Source of the DNA: Romanomermis culicivorax
Taxonomy: Eukaryota; Nematoda; Enoplea; Mermithida; Mermithidae
DNA: 64,000 nt
Direction of reading: 5' to 3'
Assembly: GCA_963922205.1 (NCBI GenBank)
Contig: CAWUHX010000036.1
Coordinates: 372,001-436,000, forward strand
Within the stretch, counting starts at the first letter, position 1, and each line of letters begins with the position of its first letter. Below the pieces are notes generated by a model that saw only the letters and a list, made by a program, of their open reading frames with translations, had not been told where the DNA came from and did no database searches. The translations under genes and the position numbers were made by a program. Shown piece after piece: positions 10,881-22,400 of the stretch.

Positions 10881-13800
10881 TACAGCAAAGGGCATCCGAA
10901 TACCTTTTGCCATTTTACTGTAAATGGATTTCAAACAATCAGTCGATTTCTGAAATTTAATAAACATTTTCCAAGTTTCCGATTTTTAATTTGAAGCACT
11001 TCGTTCAGCAGCCATTTCGTTCATTTTTCTCTTTTCATTTTCTTTTGGTGAAAAAAATCAATTTTTGTCATATAAGATCTTGGTCATACACAATTTACAT
11101 TGAAATTTGAATTTTGAAATTCAATTAATCCAAATGTTTTTACCTTAGATATTTTAAAATTTCTGTAAAAATATGCATTTACTGTAAATTTTGATTACAC
11201 TGTAGAAAATATCAAATCTTGTCAATTTTAAAAGTTTTACATTTTTTTGTTTTATCCATTTCTTTGTCTTTATTCATTAAAATTTGTACGAGATCTGCGT
11301 CGTATTCTTGATTCAGTGGCAGTAGTGGCCCTAGTGACGTAGAGGCCCATTGGTAGAGACCTTAGCAGCAGTAGAGGCTGTGATGGTGGTAGAAACCATG
11401 GTAGTATTTGTGACCCTAGTGGCAGTAGCTGCCCTGGTAGCAGATAGTGAACCATAAAATGTACTTATTCATATCAAACCACTGCTTTCTTATGCCAATT
11501 TCATTTCATTTCTTGATAATAAGGTAATCCCAGTATTTGACCATTGCAATCTAAACTTTCTTCATCACCAGTAAAAACCGAAGGAACCAAACGATGAATG
11601 TCCGAGTTCTGATGAGCTACATACTTGTACAAATGTCTATTTTAAAAGCAGAGCAAAAATACTGTTCCAGTAAGAACCATACTCCATTAAATTTAAAATG
11701 ATCGATGCAGGGATACCATGAAAGTAAGTTAAACACGGAAAAACTGGTAGAGCATATTACTGTAATCAACGAAGAACATTTCTCGTCCGTGAGTAGTAAA
11801 CAGGACAATTGAATTCTCAATAACCTTGTTAAGTAGTTAAATTATCCCGTCTAGCACTCGTGTGTCAAACAATTCTATCCAGCCGAACCCGCATGAGCAG
11901 CAAGGTCTTTCTATGATTTTGGTGTTTCCGTTGTCGTTGTGAAATTTCTACAGTATGAAGTTGTCTACTCCGTGGAAATTGTATATCAAATCAAACCTAC
12001 TTATTTGATTCTAGTAAAATTTTTAATGCGTTTTTAATTGAGGGCTGCAGAAGGAAGGAAAGTGTTCTTAAAACTAATTAAAATCAAGTCTTCATAGATA
12101 ATAATCTCTTTGATCTTTTTCATTGGAAACTGGACTCTTCAGAGGTGTTTTCCCTCATATTTGTCGATGTTCAAGGAATCTATCAAAAATAATCAATAAA
12201 AAAGTGCAAAAATAAGTGCATTTAGCTGTACCAACAAGGTCGATGAATTCGAAGATTCGTGAAATTCTGGTGTGGTGATTCGTGAAATTCTGGCACAGTA
12301 GGCATAAAAATACGACAAGGAAATTTAAAAAACAACCTAATCTCTCAAGTATTCCAATATACGTGAGGTTGCTTTCATATGCCACTTTTTCATTTTTGAC
12401 AAAAGCATAAGTGTCGGAAAAAACGCAATTGCAAGGTGATTAAAGTTTGATGCATATCACCGCAATATATATTATAATGCTTGAATATTCGTCGACCGTC
12501 GGTACAATGTAGGTAAAAATTTTTTCCAGACTTGTTTTTCTATAAATAATTTCTTATTACAAAAATTTGAGGCAAAATTAGAAAGAGAGAAATCAAACGT
12601 AAGCATTTCAAATTACACATTAATGCGCGCATGCCTTCCATGATGAATTCTTTTAAGATCACAGTTCCAATTAAAACAATGCTCGAATCTGAAGAGTGAA
12701 TAATAAATTCTCTTACTAATGAAAATCGACAATAACGCAAAGTTCAGATTAAAAACGACAAAAGGACTCATGAACCAAGAATTTCGTGATGCTCTTGTCT
12801 TTGCCAATCATTCAATACGTTCATCAAGCTAAATTGATTTCGCTTTATAGTATGTTGATGCAATCGCAAAAAAACTTGTCTCCAAGCTTGTGAACACGCA
12901 AATTACGCATTATTCAAACTCTCTTCTGAACCCCAGTCTGCAGTGTGGCATGCAAACGACAGGACGCATTTTGCAGTGCCAGTAAGGCAACCAATCGACA
13001 AAGTTTCCCTTCCTCGTGATGACATGTTTTGACGAAGTTATCTCCACGGCGTAACTGACTTTGATAAAGTCAATTTCACTTCAAACGAGCCTCGGCGGAG
13101 CAAAAATGTATTATGCAAATGAGAAAATGAGAGGGATAGTGATTCTACCGAGTAACATATGGTGAAAATTTTCAACTTGTGAAAAAAATCTCGGCTTACG
13201 GTGCTGATTTTTTATTTGCTTTCTGTACATCTGCTCGGCTTCTATTTCACTCTCTGTTGTTTTTTTTTCATTGTTTAGTCCACCAAATGCACTTTTTCTC
13301 GAAGTTTTTCGGTCAACGGTTCTTTGTATCACTTTTCATCACTTTCTTTTGAAAAGATCATTTTTTCGTCTATGTTTTTTCGTTGACCACTGGTGAGGCG
13401 TCTTTTTTTGTTCTTCTTACTAATAAATCAGACGCAGTTTCGGCGATTGGACTCATGCTTAGACTTGAGCTAATGCTTAGGCTTAGCTTGGAATTCAAGT
13501 ATTGTTTACTGCATCATATTTCGGAATTAAAGTTTTATTATTGTTCATAATATACTTTTGATATATAAAAAAGATATAAAAAAAATTTATTTTTTTTTAA
13601 TTTGTACAAGTATATATATATATATATACTTTCTCGATGTGTTTTGTGTGTATGAGTAAGCTACGACTGAGCTGCAGCTTAACGGCAATGGTATAACATA
13701 GAGTTAAGCTACAGTTTAAGCTGCAGCTCAGCTGAAGCTTCAGTCTTTTTGATGAAACCGTCCCCTGGTCAATTGCACTTGGGTGTCGATAATAGTTCAT

Positions 13801-15008
13801 CTAAAACGACGGATAAGCAATACGTTGTTTCTTAGATTTGGCCTTCCGTTTGTAACGAATTCTGTGTGACAGTTCTGTGTCAAATTGTACCTTCTTTTTT
13901 CTTATCGCTGCATCTGCCGTCTAAAATTAAATAGGCTATAAAGCAATGTGGAAATTTTACTCTTGCCGTATTTCAAAAAGTTGATCGTAATTTGGCTCGT
14001 TTGGAAATGACGTCATATGTGTAACGGAATCCCGAGGTCTGAGCGTCAAGCAACTTTTTTGGGGCAGAGGGTCACCAATTTCCCAAAATTTAAGAGAGAC
14101 TCTTGAAGGAAACAAATTTCGATTTTTTTCACCAAAAAAGGTCCAAAAAATGGTTAGAAAAATGATAAATTTTGTCTATAAAACACTAAGCGTCGAAAAG
14201 ATTGAAATTTTTGACCTTTTTTGTTCAAAGATGACCATTTTTTATCAGAAAATTAACATTTTTCAGTTTTTTTCTGACCAAAAGTATGAGACTCCCACTC
14301 CTTGTGACCACCATATGGCTAGCCATATGATTGGAAAATCTTGTGGGTGATCATCATATGGCTAGCTATATGGCCGACGATTTCTAAGAGGTTCCTATGG
14401 CACTTTCTCTCCCAATTACATTTATGAATCGGGTGGTTCTCGTTGCTTGACAGTGTACGCAGTTTATGAGTTCCCTCCCCTCTTTAAGCATGAGCAAATA
14501 TCAAACCTGCATTCGTGATCAACGTGAAATTTTTCTCAAATGAATGGGTAAAGACAATGAAAGCTCCCACCCACTATAAATTTTGACATTTCCAACTTTT
14601 CACTAATGACGGAAATTGAACTTTCTCATCAAAATTCCGTTATTACAAAAAGACATTCGGTGACATGTGTGAGAGTGAAATTACTCTAAGGAGGTATTGG
14701 ATGCCTGTGAGCCCTCGAGGCTCTAGCAGCGTTATTCTGGGACAGGAAATGCGTATGCCGGTGATATTAGACTCTCATTTTTGACCTTCTTTTATCAATG
14801 AAACATCCGTCAAAATGAACAGGAGCGGAATCGAGCTCCTGATCAAGAGAAATAGGAAATTAATAAGAGAAAAAATTTTTCAATAACCAGTATGGCGCTC
14901 GTCTCCTTATATTCAGAGTTTTGAGTATTTTTAATAACATTCTTTCACGAAATTGGTGTCACATTTGATATAGTATCTTCGGCGCGTGAATAATAATTGC
15001 CCGTCATC
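10881..15008. other. Gene-poor stretch with small repeats
   Basis: No exon with both splice and protein support was found. Contents: a copy of the 'CAGGTTATTGAAGGAAAT' repeat at 11617-11835 (minus), a direct duplication GATTCGTGAAATTCTGG at 12254-12295, a (TA)n tract at ~13613-13628, a palindrome-rich repeat at 13655-13760, and two near-identical palindromes at 14312-14329 and 14355-14372. Confidence 0.55.
11617..11835 (-). repeat. Dispersed ~200 bp repeat, copy 1
   Basis: On the minus strand it carries the blocks AATTGTCCTGTTTACTACTC, ATTACAGTAATATGCTC, TTCATGGTATCC and CGATCATTTTAAATTTAATGGAGT. The same order occurs at 18740-18910 (+), 52010-52130 (-), 55150-55312 (+) and 60160-60320 (-). 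It is noncoding and probably an old MITE. Confidence 0.6.
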
Positions 15009-18000
15009 ATGAAATCTGCGACCGTAATCTGTGCTATAGCCTACTTTTCCCTACTTTTATTGCCGACGGAATGCGCTGTCACTGATGACATGGATGCACA
15101 AGTGAGCGTTTTCTTTTTTTAACCCGTTGCTCATGCATCCATTTCAAAAATATTATGGGATACTTTGCATAAGAAGCTTGTAGGCAACAAGTTTTCACAA
15201 GCTACAATTTTAACGGAAAACGATGGTTTTGCTTACCTTGAGCAGTACAAAGTTTCTATGGTCTGTTTTCCTGAAAGGTTTCTAAATAATGAAAGTCACA
15301 TAAGGATTGTCGTATAGAGTTAGAGAACTACAAGCAATTACCTCTGAAAATTTTTTGAGTAGTAGATTCTACAGTAAAAGTTTCGCGTTAATGATTTTGA
15401 CGACAGTACTAATTTTTGTCAAATGCGCTTTGTAAAAACGGACATTAGAAGTGCGTGAAAAAATCGTCTGTAGCAAATTCTCGATCTATAAAGTGTTTTA
15501 TGCAACGCAGCCCTGTGGGTGTCATTCAACCCAGAAGTCTGACTTCTGATAAATATCCTAAAAGTGAAAATATAATACTGTATCGCTACACTATTTGTAG
15601 CATTTAGTGGGCGAACAAGAAAAATTTTCCCACTACTGTGCTTCTACGTCAAAAACCTCATATCCCCAGATGTTGACGTGTGTTCATTCTTCCTTATTGA
15701 CGAGAGGAAAGCGTTTTTTAGTGGTTACAGTACTTTTACACGCTCGGCAATGCTTTTGTATTTTAGATTTTTCAAGATCAAGTAGGATTGGCGAATTTAC
15801 AATAGAGTCATAATAGAAGTCGTTGATCTCCACATCATATTTTTTAGGGAAGTTGTTTGTGGTTCTAAGCCAACGATGCAGAAGCCTCTATTTCGGAAGT
15901 CTTTAATGTTCTTCAAATAATGACATCGAATTCCAGGCATATTGCCTCCCAAACAAATATTCAAAAAAATAAGTTTTCCTGCTAGTAGATTCGGTTTTAT
16001 GATGTGATTGAAATGTGTCTTTTTACAACGAGGTCTGTGAAGTCTTAAGGCGCATTCATACTTCATCCGGCTCCGGCAAGTTATTTTTAGCTTCCGACAT
16101 TCAGTTTCCGGCATCCGGCAATTTGGCTTCCGGCAAAGTTGCTGGATCGGATGGTAATTCATACTTCTTCCGGCGCCGGAAAGGCCGGATGACAATTTAT
16201 TCTTGATTTTACTATGTTTAAATACTTTGAAATCTGTTCAATATTTTGTTTCAAGAGAAATGGCGTATGAAAAATATACATAATATCATTTTCCAAGTCT
16301 ACTCGGAATTATTAGTTGATGATGTCAGAAGAACAAGATATTCTTGATCTAGCACTTTTTTTATGCTTTCAAGAACCGAAAAAACATTCAAAATTTCAGC
16401 ACTCAAAAATTAAACGAACGTCATGATTAAAAACACAAAATTTTGCCTCAACTAAAAAATCGATATCTCCCACATACAGTGTGATTGGGATGCAGAATCG
16501 CTACCTAGTGCACGAGCGCTACCGTAGTCACAAGCGCTACCAAATTAGAAAAAAACGCCGTATACACTTAGTGTTGAAAGTGGTTTTATCATGCATCGTG
16601 TTTATAAAACAATGACAGTTGGACAACAAAATGGTCCTGTTCAACAACAAAATCCGAAAATCCTACAAAGAAATAAAATCCACAGAAATGGTCATCGATG
16701 CAACCATACATGCACAGCATAGAAATTCTGCGGGGGCTCAGCTAGGACAGGGGGTGGAATACAATTTTTTTTTGTTCCTGATGACGAAAAAAGATCTTCG
16801 ATAGGTCTTGTAATATCCAAGCAGCATATTCTTTATTTTATATTAGTCAGATAGGGGAAATTATTTGCCTATACTGCACTTTTTAAAGTTTTAATGTTAC
16901 TTTTTTTGGACTTCAAGTATGCTTTATTTAGAAAAATTGTTCAGCTACAGCATCATTCCTATTTTTATGATGACTTTCTCTTCTCACTTGCTCATTTTCC
17001 TTTGTCATCTTCTGGATCATTGCTGGGGTGGTCAAATCTGCTGGGGGTCAGCAAGAATCTGCTGGGGATCAATCAAAGTCTGCTGGGGGTCAAAACCCCC
17101 CCCCCCAAACCCCCCCACGTGCATGTATGGATGCGACCACCCTGCTACAATAACAAAATGCGGCACACTTCATGTTATTGTCGACGTGATATTCCTGTAT
17201 AAAACAATGTTTTATGCAAAAACTCTGAACAATGACCTAATGAAGACGGTGATAGTAATAAAATCATCAAATCATAGACAGAAGTTTAGGAATCAGAAAA
17301 AACAAGATACCAGACCAGACAGCATTCCTTTACTCGCATCGTACACAATGGACACGGAAAACTGTCTAAAGTATTAAATTTAAAAAATCGATGGTTCAAT
17401 GCGATTATGTCAATGTAGATAATCGTATTCACAATGCGAGCTTTAATTTTATTCAAATTACGGGTGATCTTTGGCAGATCAATAATTTTGATGTCAATGC
17501 TTCACAGGTTGATGTTTTAAATTTTTTGATGCACAAAATTCATCATTTTATGCGTTATATGCGTCATTTAGTGGTTAAAAAATTGCGTTTTGTTTTTCAT
17601 GATGATAACTTGTAAGATATAATATGAAAAAAATTGATTCATAATCGTCCCTTCGTGATGAATGCAGAGGCAAAACGAGTGCGAAAATTCTGCTTCAGCA
17701 CACAACGTATATAGGATATTTTTTTTTCCAATTTGGTAGCGCTTCTGACTATAGTAGCGCTCGTGCACTAGGTAGCGCTCGTGTACTAGGTAGCGCTCGT
17801 GCACCATACCCTACAGTGTATATGCAAAAACCAATTAAACACGTGGTTCTATTGAAATTACATACAAAATATGCTTTCCGGCATCCGGCAAAGTACAAAC
17901 TGTTTCTACTCTTCCAGTCCGGCAAAATTCCAGTCTTCCGGCAAGAAAGTGGGACGGCGGATTGCCGGACGACTTGCCGGATCAAAAATCTAAAAATAGA

Positions 18001-19945
18001 CTTTTTTCGGATGCCGGACGCCGGATGAAGTATGAATCCGCCTTTACTCCCAAAGAAGTGTATTATCAGCTATCATTAGGATTGACACCCAGACTTCAAC
18101 TCATCATACTTAAGATTTATATTATTGAGCTTGTCCTATGAACTCTATGCACGTTCTGTTTCTTCGTCCATAATCCATGATCATATTAGATGCAAATTAT
18201 TCCGTAATTCTGATTTGTTATTTTGGAATTAAGCTCAATATATTTTGTTCGATATGACAGAGCGAGATGAAAAGTCATATTATCCTTTCGCAACAATATC
18301 AAGCATGACTTTTCTGCAACTACGTTTAGTTCGAAAATTTGATTGAACATATTTAGCTCATTCGTACAGTGGAAATTCTACTTTTTTCCATTATCGGGTT
18401 GTCAAAAATTCTTTCACAGAAAGTTGTTGCTGATTGTCATGACCGGAAGTTTTCAACATTTTATTCTTGCTCTTGTCATCAATATTTCATTTCGACTAAA
18501 AATTATAGCATTGGATTCTCAAAACACTTGATTTTTCCGCTATGGCCCTTTTTGATTTAGAATGTCAGACGCAGCGACACACAAAGAAAGTAGGTTCAAT
18601 ACTTTTCACGAAGGGGAAACTTTACAATGTGGAAAAACGCTAAATCGCTTCGAAGGCCAAAATTATAAGAAAAACACCATGCTTATTAACTGTCAATTGG
18701 GATACTATTGTGTCGGCACTTGAGTGCTACCAGAGAAATTTTGTCCACCTAACCAGGTTATTGAAGGAAATGTACAACTGTTCGGTTTGCCGCTCACTAA
18801 CGAGAAAATTTGTCTATTGATTACAACAAAAGGCTTATCTGTTTTTCCGATGTTGAACGTTCTTTCATGGGATCATCGGATCGATCATTTCAGAATGAAT
18901 GGAGTGTAGCAGACGTATCGATGGACTGCTTCATTATTTTGATGAGTGACTCACCGTAGGAACTCTTTCTAGCAGAAAAGAACGAAAAAAAGAGGCAGCA
19001 CTTGCTACTTACAACAATTTCGAGAAAACACTATTACAGATTAATCTTTTCTACCTTTTTATTTTGAATGAGGTCTTTGTTGACTTTGTGAATAAGGTGT
19101 CAACCACACTTGAATGCACATTTTGCTGAATACTGATTTTCAGTTTTCAAATTCAAAATCACATTAGCGAGGCATACCTCTGAATGTCAATCCATAAATC
19201 ACGTACGCTATTCTGCATTCGATAGTGCACATTACATTGCTTGCTCGTATCTTGTTCACCCTGAAATTAGTATCGGTTGAACAACAGCAAGTACAAAAGT
19301 TTGAAAAATCGTACGCAGCTGGTATCAAAAAGCTTTCGAAAATTCATAGACTGCAATATCTCAAACTTCGTAAAAATTTTGAACTATATACCGTATTGAT
19401 TCGGATATAACCTGCCCACTAATAGAACCGGAAGATGATTTCCACAAAAATTCGCAAGAATCAGCAGTCGCATTGGTAACTTTAGTTCAGAAGACCTAAT
19501 TGGAAACAGCTATAACTTTTGTGCTCGTTTAGAACCAAGACGGAATGATCGTTTGCTAATGATTTTTGTTTCATGTTCACGGTTTGTGAAACAAGAATAA
19601 AACACCCCATCTCCAATACAACTCGATCTCCAATAGAATTGGCGTCAATAACCGGAAAAAATTAGAACCCGTGGGTTTTTTGGAATCAGTACAGTATTGT
19701 GTTGCTGTATGTCAAGAGTTAATGCTTTCCTTGCTTCAATTTAGGAGATTAAATCAACGGTGCCGGAGACCGAGACCGGGATTCACCACCTCCCGTTAGC
19801 CGGTTACGCAGTCTGGAATCGATTGACGAAAAAGAACATATACAAAGAATTGTACAGCCAGAAGAAAAATCAAATACCGAAACTCGTTTCGACTTCGAAA
19901 AATAACCTGAAATGCTATTTCAGCCCGATAAGCTGTCTAGTTTGA
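15009..19945 (+). CDS. Allatostatin-C/somatostatin-like neuropeptide precursor 1
   Basis: Two exons: 15009-15101 (ATG, donor CACAA|GTGAGC) and 19745-19945 (acceptor CAATTTAG, stop TGA). Both sides are phase 0 and give a 97-residue precursor. Residues 1-22 form a signal peptide (MKSATVICAIAYFSLLLLP, then TECA). The C-terminus carries the ring CYFSPISC (19913-19936), followed only by L-V and stop. Allatostatin-C peptides have a CYFNPISC disulphide ring at the same place and are secreted ligands of somatostatin-like G-protein-coupled receptors. A KK site (SQKK|NQIPK) could release a ~25-residue peptide. AATAAA lies at 20034-20039. The 4.6 kb intron holds a MITE, a 2 kb Harbinger-like element and another repeat. 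Joining these exons is inference from phase and from the matching plan of the second gene at 50923-53099. An alternative partner exon at ~15609 gives a short peptide without the ring. Confidence 0.7.
15259..15450. mobile_element. TAGTCTG MITE copy in neuropeptide gene intron
   Basis: TA then TGGTCTGTTTTCCTGAAAGG at the left, the family interior, and GCGCTTTGTAAAAACGGACA at the right. Confidence 0.6.
16048..18043. mobile_element. Harbinger-like TIR element with TTA target duplication
   Basis: The left end starts AGGCGCATTCATACTTCATC and the right end is the complement of AGGCGGATTCATACTTCATC. Both continue into CCGGC, so at least 24 bp match with one mismatch. The element is flanked by TTA on both sides (16045-16047, 18044-18046). 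A 3-bp TWA duplication is characteristic of PIF/Harbinger elements. Subterminal zones are rich in TTCCGGCATCCGGCAA-type repeats. A second inner pair of inverted repeats (GTGCACGAGCGCTACC near 16507, its complement near 17760-17810) suggests nesting. I see no transposase or Myb-like gene; the 75-codon frame at 17391-17615 is unrecognised. The element sits wholly within the intron of neuropeptide gene 1. Confidence 0.8.
18740..18910 (+). repeat. Dispersed ~200 bp repeat, copy 2
   Basis: ACCAGGTTATTGAAGGAAAT, TTGCCGCTCACTAACGAGAA, ATTGATTACAAC, TTCATGGGATCATCGGATCG and AATGAATGGAGT in the family order. Confidence 0.6.
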
Positions 19946-20033
19946 TGAGAAAAATTCAGCAGAAATGATCGTTTTCTGTTTCTTATAAGCTGTATGCAGT
20001 GTATTGTGGAAGAAAAAAATGGAGCGTAGCTTA

Positions 20034-20039
20034 AATAAA
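20034..20039 (+). terminator. Polyadenylation signal AATAAA for neuropeptide gene 1
   Basis: Canonical hexamer 89 bp after the stop codon at 19945. Confidence 0.5.
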
Positions 20040-20540
20040 TTTTTCTTTCGAAAATGGCCTCTGGCATTGATAAGTTACAGTAACTGAAACTTGCTTCAGA
20101 TTATGGTTCAAATCTCAAAATTTTTTCAGAATCCAATTTGGGTAAAATCCTTAGAAATTAAGGCACTAAAATTATTTTGTCTTTAAAATCGTTTACTTGT
20201 GCATTTACTGCGGAATTTTATGTTCAAAAATTTTAGAAAATCACTTAAGTGGACTCGTTACCAGCTCCTGGGTTTCGCTTCTCCCAATGATCGTATTAGG
20301 TTGAAAGTCGATCGACAAAGTTTTTCAAGATTTGTTAAGATTGTAATTATACATCAGTATGCCACCATTAATAAACGTTCGCATTGCACCATCACGTTTT
20401 CGATTTCACACGTTTCGCCCCCTTGTTTTCCTAACAAAAAAATTAAAAGTACAAGTAGATGCTTCTACGTGTGAATTTTTCATCAACATCAAGGATGACA
20501 GTTTTTAGTTCGGACGGGTTTAGCTCTTCGGAATATAGTT

Positions 20541-20940
20541 CGACTAGTTTATTAGAAAATGCTCCGATGGAGCAGGAAAAAGGAAGAATATACTTCCTTG
20601 GATAGTGCCAAGCTAGAAAAAAGAGTGAGCTAGATTTTTGAGAACTTGAGTTAAAGTTTGAAAGATCCACTTTTGTAAGATTGCCTTTTTATTCTTTTTC
20701 ATTAAAAAATGTTTCATGTCCGTGGAAAAATATATTCAGCAGCCTCGTGCATTTTTTCCTCCAATACCATCGTATCAACCACGGTAAAATTTTTCTGAAT
20801 GAAAATTATATGTGAAGAAATGCTAAACCAATAACAATATAGCATTGTAAGTCCAGACTGATCCGAGTATATGACTCTAATTCTACCTGAAAAATAATGA
20901 GAGACTAGCATATTATAGTCATTTTGTTCTTTTTTCAACT
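20541..20940 (+). mobile_element. TIR element family (ACTAGTTTATTAGAAAATGC), left-end fragment
   Basis: Begins ACTAGTTTATTAGAAAATGC, continues TCCGATGGAGCAGG and AAGAATATACTT, and then follows the same order as 55727-56100 (AAACTATATGC-like block, 'AAATAATGAGAGA', 'ATTATAGTC'). The right part is missing. Confidence 0.7.
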
Positions 20941-20990
20941 TATGTCCATGATTGAAAAAGCATCGTTAATTATAGAAATTGCTGTACTTC

Positions 20991-21886
20991 TGTAACGACC
21001 AGATTTGTGTGAGGTACTTTACTTTTAACCAACAGCGTTACGGTGGGAACGGCTATAATGGGACGGGGCGCGGCGAGACGATAAAACGAGAATACACGAA
21101 TGATCGACGGTCGCTTGAACGTCGAATAACAAAAATGGACGGTGCGTTTGCTTGCAAATAAAATATACGACATGGTTTAACTGCTTTCGAAGACGGTTGC
21201 TTGCAAATAAAGTGAACGGCCGCGGATCAAAAACGAAACGATTACAACAATCTAACAACCCACTAAATCACGCTTTGCTTCTTCTTTTATACGACGTTTT
21301 TGGCCACTCCCTGGGCGTCGCGGGAGGTCGAGCTTCTGTCCATCTTCTTCCGCCAATCGTCACTTCCTGCTATGCTTTTTATGCTTTCTTAGTTACGCCT
21401 TTCTAATGCTTTCCTGGTACTGTATGCTTTTCGTGCTTCACTTGCTTCCTACGGTGGGCTTGGCCACACCTCTGTGCTTCTGTGCATTCTTCCTGTATCC
21501 GTTTCTTTGTATACACATGTTTTGTGGGGCCGCCGCTACCGTTACACTTGAGACTACTGTCTGGCGGGGCTTCTATGTATTTTACTGTGTGCAGGTGTTG
21601 TTTACGATTTTTACGGGGGATTACGGTAGCTGTGGAATGTGTAGTTCAGTGTAGGTTCTAGGGGAACAGCTGCCGTTTGTGCAAATTAATTGGGGCATCT
21701 TAATTGGGCTACCAGGGTGTGAACGGATCAAAATAAAGTACTTCACGTAATTTTATAGGAATGTTTGGGTGTGAATCCCAGACACCCTTGAGACGATAAA
21801 ATGCGAAAATAAAATAATATCTAATAAATGTCTATCACATACAGTATGCTACATATTTACAGTACTGCTTTAGCAGGTACGTTACA
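20991..21886. mobile_element. Solo LTR, 896 bp, with 4-bp target duplication
   Basis: Starts TGTAACGACC and ends GTACGTTACA, giving the 7-bp inverted ends TGTAACG/CGTTACA. The flanks are CTTC on both sides (20987-20990, 21887-21890). The interior is clearly more GC-rich than the surroundings and includes AATAAAGT at two places. No gag or pol lies next to it. It is unrelated in sequence to the LTRs at 28728 and 43607. The two open frames inside (21152-21406 and 21406-21654) are most likely chance frames in LTR sequence. Confidence 0.8.
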
Positions 21887-21890
21887 CTTC

Positions 21891-22400
21891 ATACTGAGTA
21901 CTCGTACTTCATACTGAGTACCCAAATATTTTGGGTATCTCGTTATACCTATCCACGTCAATTTCAAAAATTAAACCTGGGCGCTACCTGTCAGCAAGAA
22001 TTTGCTGGGGGCAATCAATATCTGCTGGGGGTCAATACCCTCAAACCCCCGACGTGTATGTATTAGTTGCACTAACACAATCTGAGAATAATCGGAATGT
22101 GTGGATAAAATTGCTGATTCTAGTCATGCTTCATTTTGGGTATCCAGGTATTTTGATACCTGGATATACCTACCCAGGTCAATTTCAACAATGAAATCTG
22201 GGTGCTACCTAGGTATTCAGGTGACCTGTTGGCTCTAACAAGATATCGTATGTATGGTTAAAACACTTATACACTCCAATGTTCAAGTACTTGAATGTAC
22301 TACTCAGGTTGGGTGTGCAAATACCTGGGTAACATGAGTATTGTGAAGGCTGGTTACCCAGGTCATAAGATTTCAAAAGTGTGAAGCACTAAAGCACTAA
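21891..22400. repeat. Short direct repeats, no gene
   Basis: TTCATACTGAGTAC occurs twice at 21888-21920. 'GGGTATCTCGTTATACCTAT..GTCAATTTCAA' at ~21935 is repeated as 'GGGTATCCAGGTATTTTGAT..GTCAATTTCAA' at ~22138. The 'TCTGCTGGGGGTCAA' units at 21990-22040 also occur at 17037-17090. Nothing coding is seen. Confidence 0.6.

Noticed and set aside
15609..15680. Alternative second exon for neuropeptide gene 1
   Set aside because: It joins in phase but gives a short tail without the CYFxPISC ring. The exon at 19745 matches the paralogue's plan.
15797..16195. 132-codon minus-strand frame
   Set aside because: It runs into the terminal repeat of the Harbinger-like element and has no domain or splice support.
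21152..21654. Two hydrophobic open frames (84 and 82 codons)
   Set aside because: They lie inside the solo LTR, have no splice context and look like chance frames.
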